Of a stretch of 64,000 nucleotides of DNA, positions 45,701 to 54,798 are shown piece after piece; position 1 is the first letter of the stretch; the number at the start of each line of letters is the position of its first letter. Where the stretch lies: NCBI GenBank assembly GCA_964473525.1, contig CAYYPK010000004.1, forward strand, positions 62,001 to 126,000. Direction: 5' to 3'. Below the pieces are notes generated by a model that saw only the letters and a program-made list of their open reading frames with translations, did no database searches and was not told the origin of the DNA. The position numbers and the translations under genes were made by a program. The DNA is from GCA-2687025 sp964473525. GTDB lineage: Bacteria > Poribacteria > WGA-4E > GCA-2687025.

Positions 45701-48005
45701 GCTCTTCGTAGGACAGCACTACATCTTTCCCACGCTCTACGTAGCCTTCACTGATGGGTCGGAACCCCTCAGCATCGAAGGCACGGAGTTCGGGGTCGCT
45801 GGCGGGGCGTGGTCGCCGGACGGCTCCCGTGTGGTCTACAACTTTGGCACCACGGTCAAGACCGCCTCGTCGGACGGTGGCGACACGGCGCCGCTGACGG
45901 AGTGGGGGGCCGCGCGCAGGTACACGGGCGTTCATTGGTCCCCGTTCCTGCCTGCCGACGACCGTACGGCCCCTCGGCTCGTGGTACAGCACCCGCTACC
46001 TGAGCAGCGCATCCCCTTCGCATCCCGCGACGTTGCACTCGTAGTGGACATCCCGGATGGGGTGAGTCGCTGGGCTTGGCGCATCGACGAGCCGTTCCCG
46101 GATACCGGGCCTGCGGGCGGCGTGACGGTGCAGAATGTCGCTCATACCGAGGTCGCAGGTCTTTCCGCGGGCAGGCACACCATCTACGTCACCTTGGCGG
46201 CTGAGGACGGCAGCGTTCTCGACCCAGCCTCCACGACCAGCGTAACCGTCGTCGTGGAGTCGCCCTACAGTGCTCTGTCGCGCACAAAGATCGCGTTCAT
46301 GCAACTGTACGACGGACTCGCCGTCCGGAACCTAGACCGCACGGACTTCCGGCTGATCGACCCCCAGGCCGACCCGGTGGGCGGGATTTCGTGGTTTCCC
46401 GACGCGTCGCGGCTCTGCTACCTCGCCAACATGCGTATCTACTCCATCCGCCCAGACGGCTCGGATCGCACGCCTCTGCTGCCTGACGTGACGCAGGTCA
46501 CAGGCGTGGCGTTGTCGCCCGACGGCTCGAAGATCGCATACGTAGCGAGGCTATCGGAGGGCATCCAACTTGCGAACGTGGACGGCTCCGGCGATGCGGT
46601 CCAGCTTACGACCACGCCTGGCTGGTCCCTGACGTGGGCGCCCGACGGTACCGCCATCGCCTTTGTCGCCTCCACCGACGCAGGGAACGCCTATAAGCGA
46701 TCGGCAATCTGGAGGCTGTACCTGGACGGCTCGACTCCTCTGGCTTACCCGAGCCCCGAGGGCAGCACCGCCGTCTACGACCCTACGTGGTCTCCTGACG
46801 GCACGGAGATCGCGTTCTCAGCGCGAGTAGGGAACTCGCTACAGCTCTACGCCATGCGTTCCGACGGCTCCATGCTCCGAACGCTGTACGTCTCTGACCG
46901 GACGTCCGATGGCGGCATCACGTGGTCACCCGATGGAACGCGAGTCGCGTTTGCTGACTCGAATCGGACGATCATGACGGTGAATCGCGACGGTACAGGC
47001 TTGACGTCGTGGAGTGCGACCCACGAGAGGGAGGCCTGGCCAGCCTGGTCGCCAATCCCGCCGGCAGAGGACCACATCTCTGACATGTACCTGCCTGCTG
47101 GTCTAAGCCTCTTCGGCCCACCCTTGCGAGCCGACACGCTAACGGTAAACGGCAGCGCCATGCCCGTCTCGAACGGTCGACTCATGGCGAGCCACCTCAT
47201 CGGGATTGGAGCCACTATCTGCGTGCGGGCGACCGAGGGCCGGTTCGAAGGGGTGATTGGTGAGGATGGCGCGGTGACGCATGGGGAAGACTTCCTTGTT
47301 GATGGCGGCCAGGCGTGCATCATCAACCTGATGGAGCCGGTGATCCTGCAGGTGCGGGGCAAGCCGTTCTCTTCGTCCGTCGCACCGACTCCAGCTGTTG
47401 ATCCCGCGTCCGTGCAGGCGTTTCTGTTGGCGGGAACCATCGACGCGGGCGTCCACATGCCACCCGGAACAACCATCAATGTTCGCCACGGACGTACCGG
47501 CAGTACGGCCTCGGTCGCTGGCATGGGCTCTGGCGGGTTCCTCGCCCTGTTCGTAGGGCGAGGCGCAGAAGACGCCATCGGCGTCGGTGATACGCTAGCG
47601 ATCCGCCAAGTCACGTCGACGGGTTATGCTCTCGGCGCCACTCAGACTGTCACCGTTGCGCACGACGACGTGTGCCGCGCGAACACCCGCGTTGCTGTCC
47701 AGGCGATGCCCAGCCAGACTACCCTCCTGCCGAACTACCCGAACCCGTTCAACCCCGACACGTGGATTCCATTCCAACTGACCAGCGACGCCGAGGTCTA
47801 CATCCGCATTTACGACATGCGTGGTATTCTCGTGCGCGAGTTGGCCGGTGGGTTCCGCCCAATCGGCTACCATGTCACGCGGTCTGACGCCGTCCTGTGG
47901 GACGGCCGCAACGAACAGGGCGAACCGGTCGCCTCAGGCGTATACATCCACGAGTTGCAGGCGGGCGGCACAAGGACCACCGGCAGGCTGGTCATCTCGA
48001 AGTAG
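42789..48005 (+). CDS. Giant secreted protein of four TolB-like propellers with C-terminal sorting tag
   Basis: 1738 residues. A signal peptide (MVGLAFALALLLMA after a basic start) is followed by about 24 WSPDG-type PD40/TolB blades grouped into four propellers. The last blade of each ends in a variant motif (AWSPVLES, TWSPVLPPF, HWSPFLPAD, AWSPIPPAE). Between them are three similar linker domains beginning PRLSITAPGDGERF or a relative, with WRRFDD/WHRRVN-type strands. The C terminus is LLPNYPNPFNPDTWIPFQL with an FlgD-like fold (WDGRNEQGEPVASGVYIHEL). It is probably exported and anchored by the same system as the 22-29.6 kb protein. TolB-like propellers often bind proteins or carbohydrates. 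GTG 42789 was kept because it supplies a basic n-region. Confidence 0.88.
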   Translation: MAVPRQWPARGPAAMVGLAFALALLLMATCGRASLANTYIAFAPDPIQGLPTIGLMNPVDGSIAPVGPLGVSVQGAPAWAPDGSAVVAPVWWAEDRKYDLFVFPVDGSEPTRLTHDDLHERSPSWSPDGDRIAFVASDGFISTSAIYTVRVNGSGRSRLTDTSVVPRDPAWSPDGETILFVAYHDGAGHIATMTAEGGNIRELTGEGTSAWAPAWSPDGSRIAFSATSPGPRGLFVAPADGADPTQLTDSGAWPTWSPDGERIAYADRIDGRWALFTIGTDGTDATPLSPVTYTTGGPAWSPVLESTPRLSITAPGDGERFADGATSVTLAVSVGDHPTAQWRWRFDDAFPTSGPAGGMSGEADGSVTISGLSPGRAMTIHVALTDAMGDVLTPSVANRVTVFLPLPVPAADLTNTRIVYSRGELWSVNPDGTNAAELTHDGLVKRNPAYSPDGSRIAYEATTEGDPSYGHREIFVVSANGSNPVQLTAGSGSSTYPAWSPDGAYIAYITEVPEGADTRRQQVARMRPDGSEKALLTAGIPYRKAALVWSRDGSEIMYAISRWVYRMEADGSSHRQWLTDLFYDVTHMAWSPDGTRIAGTDSNLWMANSDGSRPRDLPSYGRYGVAWSPDGTRIVANGTDDGVRGLVSRAPDGSDQRLILPHEITAGVTWSPVLPPFPRIAIASPEPNAVFPAGTGSVRVNVGATNLPPGVAWHRRVNSEFPDSGSAGGVRFEDRSSFSVSTRDARFYTVRVALADAGGVLLQPLVQEERTFHVAFPVPQGDLADTRVTFVQDQLGNRDVYSIDYEGSDVRRLTFRPGEDTHARWSPDGKWIAYVAEVEGDSEIFRMRIDGSNPTRLTTNPGADTDPSWSPDGASIAFASARDGTHGVFTMNADGSNPRLIIPEASDPDWSPDGSRLAAIRVTGAGNGTTIRRTSVVSVYTRQGKLLYTLAKPLGEETVRDPRWSPDGTRMLFVGQHYIFPTLYVAFTDGSEPLSIEGTEFGVAGGAWSPDGSRVVYNFGTTVKTASSDGGDTAPLTEWGAARRYTGVHWSPFLPADDRTAPRLVVQHPLPEQRIPFASRDVALVVDIPDGVSRWAWRIDEPFPDTGPAGGVTVQNVAHTEVAGLSAGRHTIYVTLAAEDGSVLDPASTTSVTVVVESPYSALSRTKIAFMQLYDGLAVRNLDRTDFRLIDPQADPVGGISWFPDASRLCYLANMRIYSIRPDGSDRTPLLPDVTQVTGVALSPDGSKIAYVARLSEGIQLANVDGSGDAVQLTTTPGWSLTWAPDGTAIAFVASTDAGNAYKRSAIWRLYLDGSTPLAYPSPEGSTAVYDPTWSPDGTEIAFSARVGNSLQLYAMRSDGSMLRTLYVSDRTSDGGITWSPDGTRVAFADSNRTIMTVNRDGTGLTSWSATHEREAWPAWSPIPPAEDHISDMYLPAGLSLFGPPLRADTLTVNGSAMPVSNGRLMASHLIGIGATICVRATEGRFEGVIGEDGAVTHGEDFLVDGGQACIINLMEPVILQVRGKPFSSSVAPTPAVDPASVQAFLLAGTIDAGVHMPPGTTINVRHGRTGSTASVAGMGSGGFLALFVGRGAEDAIGVGDTLAIRQVTSTGYALGATQTVTVAHDDVCRANTRVAVQAMPSQTTLLPNYPNPFNPDTWIPFQLTSDAEVYIRIYDMRGILVRELAGGFRPIGYHVTRSDAVLWDGRNEQGEPVASGVYIHELQAGGTRTTGRLVISK

Positions 48006-48034
48006 CCACCGACCGCCGATCTGGGAATCCACGC

Positions 48035-49057
48035 ATGATCTCCGCACAACGAATCACCTTCACCGACCGCCAAACGGCGACCCTCGAGCCGTTCGACTTC
48101 GACCCAACGCCCTCCCACGAGAACGAGTTGGTCTTCGAGACGCTCGTCTCGGCGGTAAGCTCCGGGACAGAGCTAGCGTCCTACACGAACGACCAGGACA
48201 TAGGGCACTGGCAAGGCGAGCCGTACCCGGTGCATCCAGGCTACGCGTCGGTTGGGCGAGTGATCGCGATGGGGGACGCGGTGGAAGGCTGGGAGGTCGG
48301 CGACGTGTCGTTCGTGCAGCGCGGACACGCGTCGCACCATCGGGCCGACGCGCGGCACGAGCTGCTCATCAGGGCGCCAGCGTCCGTCGCGCCGGAAGAC
48401 GCCGTGTACGTGCGTTTCTGCGCGGTCAGCATGACGACGTTGGTAACGACCGTCGCGCGCCCAGGCGACGGCGTCGCGGTCTTCGGCCTGGGCATCGTCG
48501 GGTCGACGGCGTCGCAGGTGTTCCAGGCTTCGGGGTATGAGGTCGTCGCGTTCGACCCCGTGCAGGAGCGGCGTAGCGTCGTCGAAGCGTGCGGAGTGCG
48601 CCACACGGCGTCTCCCAGCGCCGACATATCCGCCGCATGGAGAGACTGCGTGGGCGACACGCCCTGCCGCCTCGTCCTCGACACGAGCGGATCAGCGGCA
48701 GCCGTGCAATCCGCCGTCGAGCTCGCCGACATCGGCGCGGAAATCGCCCTCATCGGGGTCCACTGGAAGAGCGACCCCACACGCCCGATGGCGGCGCTTC
48801 TGCAGCCGGTGTTCACGAAGTACCTCACGATCCGCAGCGGCTGGGAGCATCGCCTGCCGACGCACCACACGGCGCACACGCCGGGCAACAAGACAAGCGT
48901 CATGCGGCACGCCATGAACCTGCTGGACCGTGGTCAGGTGAACGTCGGGCCGCTACGCAGCCACCTGCTGTCGCCGGAGGACGCGCAGGAGGCGTATCAG
49001 GGCCTCCTGAACCACCGCGACGACTACTTCAGCGTCGTGTTCGACTGGCGCCTGTAA
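48035..49057 (+). CDS. MDR-superfamily (zinc-type) dehydrogenase
   Basis: 340 residues from ATG 48035. It has a GroES-like N-terminal domain (VSSGTELASY, HPGYASVGRVIAMGDAVEG) and a nucleotide-binding domain with GVAVFGLGIVGSTASQVF. The usual catalytic zinc Cys/His-Glu set is incomplete: GTELA and GHASHH replace CGxD and GHE. Substrate and cofactor preference are unclear. It begins 29 bp after the giant gene, and its last 34 bases overlap the convergent kinase gene. Confidence 0.8.
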   Translation: MISAQRITFTDRQTATLEPFDFDPTPSHENELVFETLVSAVSSGTELASYTNDQDIGHWQGEPYPVHPGYASVGRVIAMGDAVEGWEVGDVSFVQRGHASHHRADARHELLIRAPASVAPEDAVYVRFCAVSMTTLVTTVARPGDGVAVFGLGIVGSTASQVFQASGYEVVAFDPVQERRSVVEACGVRHTASPSADISAAWRDCVGDTPCRLVLDTSGSAAAVQSAVELADIGAEIALIGVHWKSDPTRPMAALLQPVFTKYLTIRSGWEHRLPTHHTAHTPGNKTSVMRHAMNLLDRGQVNVGPLRSHLLSPEDAQEAYQGLLNHRDDYFSVVFDWRL

Positions 49058-50097
49058 CGGTCGAGGATCGCTCCAATGTCGCGGATGCCTGGATCCGCGG
49101 CCTCTCCCTCGTGGATCGGCACGTACTTCCTGAACTCCGCCACGTCGCTCTCGTTCTGCTCGTCGCTGGCTCGACCCGGGTTGCGGTGCAGAATGCGGTG
49201 CGTGTAGCTCCCAATCTCCTGCACGACCCACTGGTACACATAGAACGCGAACAGGTCGAGGTCGAGCGCGCCCGGGTCGTGGGCTCGCAGATAGACGTCG
49301 AGGAACGCGCCAAATCGGTCGCGGCCTTCCGCATAGAACGTCAGGTCGCGTTCTGGCGGGGCGAGGAGGGCGTCGCTCCAGTCGATCAGGTGGTAATGGC
49401 CGGCGGCGTCACGCAAGATGTTCGCAAGGTGGCAGTCCCCGTGCGTCACGACGAACGGCCTCTCGGACGCCCGACATTTCTCCTGCAACGAGACGAAGCG
49501 AGCGTACGCGCGCGCGATGTTCTCCCTGTCCTCGTCCCACAGCGCCAGAAGCTCGCGTTGGAACTCGTTCACCGGCGTGACGTCGACTTCGCCGTTGAGA
49601 TGCCGCCGCAGCAAGTCGGCGTAGTGGAAGTCGAACCGCTCCCGTGGCGCGTCGGGCAGGTCGAGACGCGGAGTCGCAGCGTGCAAGCCGCCGATGACCG
49701 AGCCGAGGCTGGCGAACTCGTCGTCCGTCACTTCGGCGCCATACGGTCGGCTCTCGTCCTCGAACAGGCTGACACTCTCGACGTAGGGGAACACGGCGAT
49801 CGAGTAGCCTTCATGCGTCGCGAACGTCTCCCCCGCGCCTGTCAGGATGGGCGGCAGCGCGTGGCGATAGCCCGCGTCGTGAAGCTGTCGACTGACGCGC
49901 AATGAGAAAGCAAACGGCTCGTCACGGTGTGCCTCGAACAGCTTCACGAAGAGGCGGCTCCCGTTCTCCGTCGCGCCGACGTAGCAGTAACCGCCCTCGC
50001 CCTTCGGCGTGAACTCCAGTCGCGTCACGGGCAGACCGTACGCCTGCCGTAGGAAGTCGGTCACCCCATCCTTGTCAAGGTCGTTGTCGGTCTTCAC
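49024..50097 (-). CDS. Aminoglycoside phosphotransferase (APH)-like kinase
   Basis: 357 residues from GTG 50097. The protein-kinase-like fold is shown by VVTHGDCHLANILRD (Brenner motif, with catalytic Asp221 and Asn226) and HLIDWSDALLAPPERDL (metal-binding Asp239). The family includes antibiotic kinases, homoserine, choline and HipA-like kinases and SrkA-type stress kinases. The long N-lobe and YRHALPPILTGAGETFA do not settle the substrate. It is convergent with the dehydrogenase gene. Confidence 0.82.
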   Translation of the reverse strand: MKTDNDLDKDGVTDFLRQAYGLPVTRLEFTPKGEGGYCYVGATENGSRLFVKLFEAHRDEPFAFSLRVSRQLHDAGYRHALPPILTGAGETFATHEGYSIAVFPYVESVSLFEDESRPYGAEVTDDEFASLGSVIGGLHAATPRLDLPDAPRERFDFHYADLLRRHLNGEVDVTPVNEFQRELLALWDEDRENIARAYARFVSLQEKCRASERPFVVTHGDCHLANILRDAAGHYHLIDWSDALLAPPERDLTFYAEGRDRFGAFLDVYLRAHDPGALDLDLFAFYVYQWVVQEIGSYTHRILHRNPGRASDEQNESDVAEFRKYVPIHEGEAADPGIRDIGAILDRYRRQSNTTLK

Positions 50098-50339
50098 AGG
50101 CTTCCTCAGGTGTCCGCGACCGTCGGGCTACGCATCTAGCCAGCGAATGTAGAATGCGCGCGGCCCTCGGGCAAGCTACGCGCGGTTGAGTCGGCAGAGG
50201 TGGGCGTCGCGGCGTGGAGCCACACACTGAATCGGCTGTTAATGCTCTGCTAGCGCGGCATTTACAATTGGCGACCCGCCTGCATGCTACGTTTCTCAGC
50301 GACGCTCAGACGCGCCAATAGCGGAAGGTCACCACCGAA

Positions 50340-53300
50340 ATGCACGCAGTGCTCGTCTCGATGTCAGTCGTCTGCGCGGTTGTATATCTTGTCAGCGCGG
50401 GAGAGGCAGGCGCCCAGCCGCCGGCTGACGAAGGCCTGACGGCGCCACACTGGGTCGCTCGTCTGGGCGAAGGCGTTCCGGGTGACAACAACGTCGCCAC
50501 CGCCAAGCTCATTGAGATGGGGCGACCGGCGATCCCCTATCTTCTGGATGTCCTGGCGTCGGAGCCTTCGCCGTTTACCGACAGAACCCTCGCCGACGCC
50601 CACTGGGCCCGTTTGCGGGCGGCACACTGTCTGAGCATGATCGGGTACGCGAAGGCGGCGTCTGTCCTGGAGCGGGAGATCGCGCGGGGCCCGCATCCCG
50701 GCGTCCGGCTGATCTACGCGATCTACATGACACGCCACGATGTCACGAAGGCAATCGACGCCCTCGTAGCCGACCTGGCTCGTGCGGAGTATACGACGCC
50801 GGACATCCTCGTCACGCTCACAAACATCAACCACCCGCACGCAATCCCGCTCCTGGAGCCGCTTCTGGGCGACTCTCGGAGCGAGATTCAGTTGGGCGCC
50901 GCCGAAGTGCTGATGTCCTTGGGGTCGGGCAGCGGCGCGCCGATACTCCTATCGCAGCTCGACGACCCAGAGACTCGGTTACGCGCCGCGTTGCTGCTTC
51001 CCGCGGAATACGGCGACGTCGTTCTCCCCATCCTCCGGGAGTCGCTCGACAGCGCCCCCGCGCAGGCACGGTTAGAGATCGCCGAAAGGCTTGCTGACAT
51101 GGATCAACCCGACGGCTTCGAGGCCCTGCTGGACGCGCTTCAGAGTGAATCCGACCCGTGGCGACGCGGCAGCGACATGCCGCTACACGAAGCCCCCGGG
51201 ATCAGTGATCGCATCATCGCAATGATCGGGCGCCCTGACACGTACGATCCGTCCGGCACTGAGGCGCATCGCGATGCGGTCATCGCTCGGTGGCGGAGAC
51301 GCTTCCAGTCCGAGGGACCCGACTTCCTGGAGGGCCTCAGACCCCAGCCCCAGCCTATCGAAGGACGCCAGGACGCCGCTCTCGGGGACATCCAGTTGAG
51401 CCGCGACATGTCCGATATGCGGGCGATGTTCTTCCTGCCCGGGCGCAGGATCTACGAGCTAGGCACGATGGACGGGCGCTTCCCACCAATGGGTCGCCTG
51501 CTTGGCGACCAGGGCGGCGTCTGGGCGCACCCCATGAAGGCGTTGGACGGCTTTCAGTTCGACGTGGTGCGGGACGGCCGGCCAGACTGGGCGCTCACGG
51601 ACTCTCGCCACTTCTCGCACACGTTCTACGCGGCGCGGTTCCACTACGAACAGCGCGGTCTGTCCGCGACGCGCGAGGACTTCGCCGCCGAGAACGAGCC
51701 GACGCTCTACACGAAGCTGACGCTGCGCAACAAGACGGACGTAGAGCAGGCGATCTGGGTGCGCTTCACGGCTTGGGTGAACCTGCGACCGGCGTGGCGC
51801 TCCGGCCTCGTCAACGACATCGACGAGATACGCGTCGAGGATGGCATCGTCGTGGCGGCTGACGCGACAAACCCCCTCGGTCGCGTCGTGTTCGGCGGCG
51901 ACAGAAGCCCCGAGGGGCAGGCCGTCGAGGACAACGTCGTCACGATGACGTACGCGCTCACGCTCCCCGCGAACGGTGAATCGACGCTGCCGTTTGCCAT
52001 TGTCGTCGGCGCACCTGACGACGGAACCAGCGAACGGGAGCAGCTCGAGGACGCGATGGCGCGCCGCGACATGCTGCTCGCGGAGAAGGCTGCGGCCTAC
52101 GAGGAGGAGGCGTTCGGCGGCGTGACCTTCGACTCGCCGGATCGGCGGGTCAACGAAGCGTTCCAACTCGCCAAGCTGAACCTGCACATGCTGACCGCCG
52201 ACCTGCGCCCGCACATGTCCGCGCCGTACTTCTACGCTGGCATCCCGTACTACACGCAGTTGTTCGGATGCGACAACACGATCTCGATTCCCGGCGCGAC
52301 GGCGGGCGGCTTCGCGGATGTGGCGCGCGGCACGCTGGAGTGCCTAGCGGACAACGCCGTCAAGCAGAACGGGCGCTCCCCGCACGAAGTCGCCACGAGC
52401 AACCGACACGTCGGCGACGGCAACGCCCAGGAGCCACCGCAGTTCGTCGTCGCGTGCCATCAGTACTACTTGTGGACGGGCGACCGCGACTTCCTCCGCT
52501 CCGTCTATCCCGTGTGCCGTCAGGTGGTCGAGTACTGCCGACAGCGTCGCGACGAAGACGGCTACATCCAGGGACCCGCGCTCATCGAGTCGCACGGCAT
52601 GGGTTCGCAGAAGCTGGACGCCGCGACGTATCTTGCCGCCGCGTACTCCGCCGCGTCCGCGATGGCTTCGGAGCTCGGCGAAGAGGCGCACGCGAACGAA
52701 TACACCGCTTTCGCCGAGGACGCTCAAGCGCGCTTCGACGACGACTGGTGGATGCCGGAAGAGGGCGTCTGGGCAGACTCCCGCGTTCCCGGGGGAGAGC
52801 GCCGCATGACGGACTACTGGTCCGTCGTCTTCCCGCTGTTGGCTGGAATCGCGGAGCCACAGCGCGTCCAACCCGCTATGGACGAGATCGAGCGCGGCTG
52901 GATCAACCAGTGGGGCGGTGTCCACACGCGCCACGACGACATCAGCGGGCAGGGCTCGGGCGTCGTCACAACCAACCTGTTCGCGCAGGCGGCGTTCCAA
53001 GCCGGTCGGGACGACCTCGGGTGGAGCTTGATCCGCCAGGCGTCCCGCGCGCCGTTGGAGGAGCGGATGTTGGGCGGCTTCGTCGAGGTCATCCCGCCGG
53101 GCGGCAGCGACATCGTACAGCTCTGGTCCGTCGCGCCGTTCTTGGGAGCCATCATCGAAGGTCTGGCCGGGATACGTCCCGATGCCGCCGCCCATCGCGT
53201 CGAGTTGGCGCCGCGCGCTCCGTCCGAGGTCGACTTCTACTCCCTCGAACGCGTGGCGGTCGGAGGACATCTTCTAGACCTGTCCTTCCGGCGCGACAGC

Positions 53301-53531
53301 AGCGCCCGTCAGACCCACGTGACCCACACGTCAGGGGACGTGTCGCTCCGCTGCGTGTTCCGGTGCGTGCTCGAGCCGGAGGAGATCGTCCTACTCAACG
53401 GGTCGGAGGCGCGCGTCGAAGCGGCAGCCCCAACGCCGTCTGCGCTCGAAGAGGTGGCGCTGGAGTTCACGCTGGCGGTCGGGGAGAGCGCGCGGATTGC
53501 CGTCGGCCCTCGGCACACGGATGGTCAGTGA
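50340..53531 (+). CDS. HEAT-repeat plus GDE-type alpha/alpha-barrel glycosidase fusion, secreted
   Basis: 1063 residues. A signal peptide (VLVSMSVVCAVVYLVSAGEAG, cleavage near AGA-Q) is followed by HEAT-like helical repeats, about residues 35-330 (for example IPYLLDVLASEP and EIQLGAAEVLMSLGSGSGAP). A glycan-binding-like middle follows, and then an (alpha/alpha)6 barrel resembling glycogen-debranching/GH63-type glycosidases: LFGCDNTISIPG, ESHGMGSQKLDAATYLAAA and RMTDYWSVVFPLLAGIAEP. It probably hydrolyses oligosaccharides outside the cytoplasm, with the HEAT repeats as a docking surface. I cannot place the catalytic acids with confidence. The 50098-50339 spacer upstream shows only a weak TACAAT (50263). 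Confidence 0.75.
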   Translation: MHAVLVSMSVVCAVVYLVSAGEAGAQPPADEGLTAPHWVARLGEGVPGDNNVATAKLIEMGRPAIPYLLDVLASEPSPFTDRTLADAHWARLRAAHCLSMIGYAKAASVLEREIARGPHPGVRLIYAIYMTRHDVTKAIDALVADLARAEYTTPDILVTLTNINHPHAIPLLEPLLGDSRSEIQLGAAEVLMSLGSGSGAPILLSQLDDPETRLRAALLLPAEYGDVVLPILRESLDSAPAQARLEIAERLADMDQPDGFEALLDALQSESDPWRRGSDMPLHEAPGISDRIIAMIGRPDTYDPSGTEAHRDAVIARWRRRFQSEGPDFLEGLRPQPQPIEGRQDAALGDIQLSRDMSDMRAMFFLPGRRIYELGTMDGRFPPMGRLLGDQGGVWAHPMKALDGFQFDVVRDGRPDWALTDSRHFSHTFYAARFHYEQRGLSATREDFAAENEPTLYTKLTLRNKTDVEQAIWVRFTAWVNLRPAWRSGLVNDIDEIRVEDGIVVAADATNPLGRVVFGGDRSPEGQAVEDNVVTMTYALTLPANGESTLPFAIVVGAPDDGTSEREQLEDAMARRDMLLAEKAAAYEEEAFGGVTFDSPDRRVNEAFQLAKLNLHMLTADLRPHMSAPYFYAGIPYYTQLFGCDNTISIPGATAGGFADVARGTLECLADNAVKQNGRSPHEVATSNRHVGDGNAQEPPQFVVACHQYYLWTGDRDFLRSVYPVCRQVVEYCRQRRDEDGYIQGPALIESHGMGSQKLDAATYLAAAYSAASAMASELGEEAHANEYTAFAEDAQARFDDDWWMPEEGVWADSRVPGGERRMTDYWSVVFPLLAGIAEPQRVQPAMDEIERGWINQWGGVHTRHDDISGQGSGVVTTNLFAQAAFQAGRDDLGWSLIRQASRAPLEERMLGGFVEVIPPGGSDIVQLWSVAPFLGAIIEGLAGIRPDAAAHRVELAPRAPSEVDFYSLERVAVGGHLLDLSFRRDSSARQTHVTHTSGDVSLRCVFRCVLEPEEIVLLNGSEARVEAAAPTPSALEEVALEFTLAVGESARIAVGPRHTDGQ

Positions 53532-53611
53532 CCGCAGGACTATCCCGCCACTGCATCCCGCCCTGTGTGTATGTGGCATCCGAGCTGACCACGCAACCCG
53601 GGACAGCACCG

Positions 53612-54535
53612 ATGAGCGACGCGACCATCCACATCCGGGGCGAGCGACCAGGCGACGAGGACGCAATCCACACGGTGAACTGCCGGGGGTTCCGCAGGCC
53701 GAGTGAGAGTCACCTTGTCGATAACGTCAGGACGTACTGTCCCACCTTCGACCGCCGGTATTCTGTAGTCGCGTGGGCTGACGAAGAGATCGCGGGGCAC
53801 GTCTTGTTCACACCTGTCAGCGCGCGCTTGATGGGAGAGACGGTCAGCGCGTTGGTGGTGGGTCCCGTGGTTGTGGCGCCGGAATACCGGCGGCGTGGAA
53901 TCGGAGGGCGAATGCTCGGATTCGGTCACGACCTGGGCCGACGCGACGGCTTCCAGGTCGCCTTCCTCGCAGGAATCCCGTCGTACTACCCTCGATACGG
54001 GTATCAGGCGTGCTTTGGCTTTGGGAAGATCACGATAGATGCGGATCGTCTCCCCGCCCACACCCAGGAGTTGCAGGCGTGGCACGTGCGGCCGGCGGAC
54101 ATCCCCTGGCTGATGGAGCGCCACCGGGTGGAGTGGGAGGACGTGGACTTCGCCTGCGTTCGCGGGTCCGCCCTGGGGGAGTGGACCATGCCCGGCGTCG
54201 ATGCCGCCATCTGGAGAGCATCGGACGGGCGTCGGGCGGCATACACGCTCGCGACAAGTCGCAAAAGCCTGCACATGCTGCTTGCGGACGACGTGGCCCA
54301 GGCCCGAGAAGTCCTCGCCAACGTCAGACCCCAAGAGTTGTCCATGCATCCCTCGGGGTGGCTCGCTCGCCACGTGATCGACGACGCGTGGGGCGTCGCG
54401 CAGGCCAGCCGTTCTGATGCAGCGATGGCGTGCGAACTTCAGGCCGGAGCGCTTCAGCCCTATCTTCGTGCGCTGGAAGCGGGCGAGCGGCCGCCGGGTC
54501 TCTCGAATTGGTTGCTGCCGTTCGTCCTGTGCTAG
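53612..54535 (+). CDS. GNAT N-acetyltransferase (YhbS-like) with C-terminal extension
   Basis: 307 residues from ATG 53612. The first about 160 residues are a GNAT domain with IHIRGERPGDEDAIHTVN, VVVAPEYRRRGIGGRMLGF (acetyl-CoA loop R-R-x-G-I-G) and AFLAGIPSYYPRYGYQACF, typical of YhbS/COG3153. The remaining half resembles an Eis-like second domain, as in double-domain acetyltransferases. A 755-residue frame beginning at 52268 is an artefact: it runs antiphase through the glycosidase gene. The gene follows the glycosidase gene after 80 bp and may be co-transcribed. Confidence 0.8.
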   Translation: MSDATIHIRGERPGDEDAIHTVNCRGFRRPSESHLVDNVRTYCPTFDRRYSVVAWADEEIAGHVLFTPVSARLMGETVSALVVGPVVVAPEYRRRGIGGRMLGFGHDLGRRDGFQVAFLAGIPSYYPRYGYQACFGFGKITIDADRLPAHTQELQAWHVRPADIPWLMERHRVEWEDVDFACVRGSALGEWTMPGVDAAIWRASDGRRAAYTLATSRKSLHMLLADDVAQAREVLANVRPQELSMHPSGWLARHVIDDAWGVAQASRSDAAMACELQAGALQPYLRALEAGERPPGLSNWLLPFVLC

Positions 54536-54798
54536 CGACGGTTGCGCGCCGGTCGACAGTGCAGGCATCGCACCGCTAGGGGCGTGCGATCGCCATAGCT
54601 CTGTTCCTTCGGCCCGGTTCACGCGCTGCGCCGCTTCGCACGCGTTAAAGTAAAGTGGCCGTCGGAAGACTTCCGGCAGGGCCACGGTGCAGATGCGCCA
54701 TGCACGTACTGGTCTTCGCCGTAGCAGCCACTCCGCGGCCCCTCACATTTCTGAACCTCCCATCCGGTCCAGTCGCCTATATGGATGGAAGGGGAGCC

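Noticed and set aside
52268..54535. 755-codon frame covering the end of the glycosidase gene and the GNAT gene
   Set aside because: Only the part from 53612 is a recognisable protein. The upstream half is antiphase to the glycosidase gene and Arg-rich.
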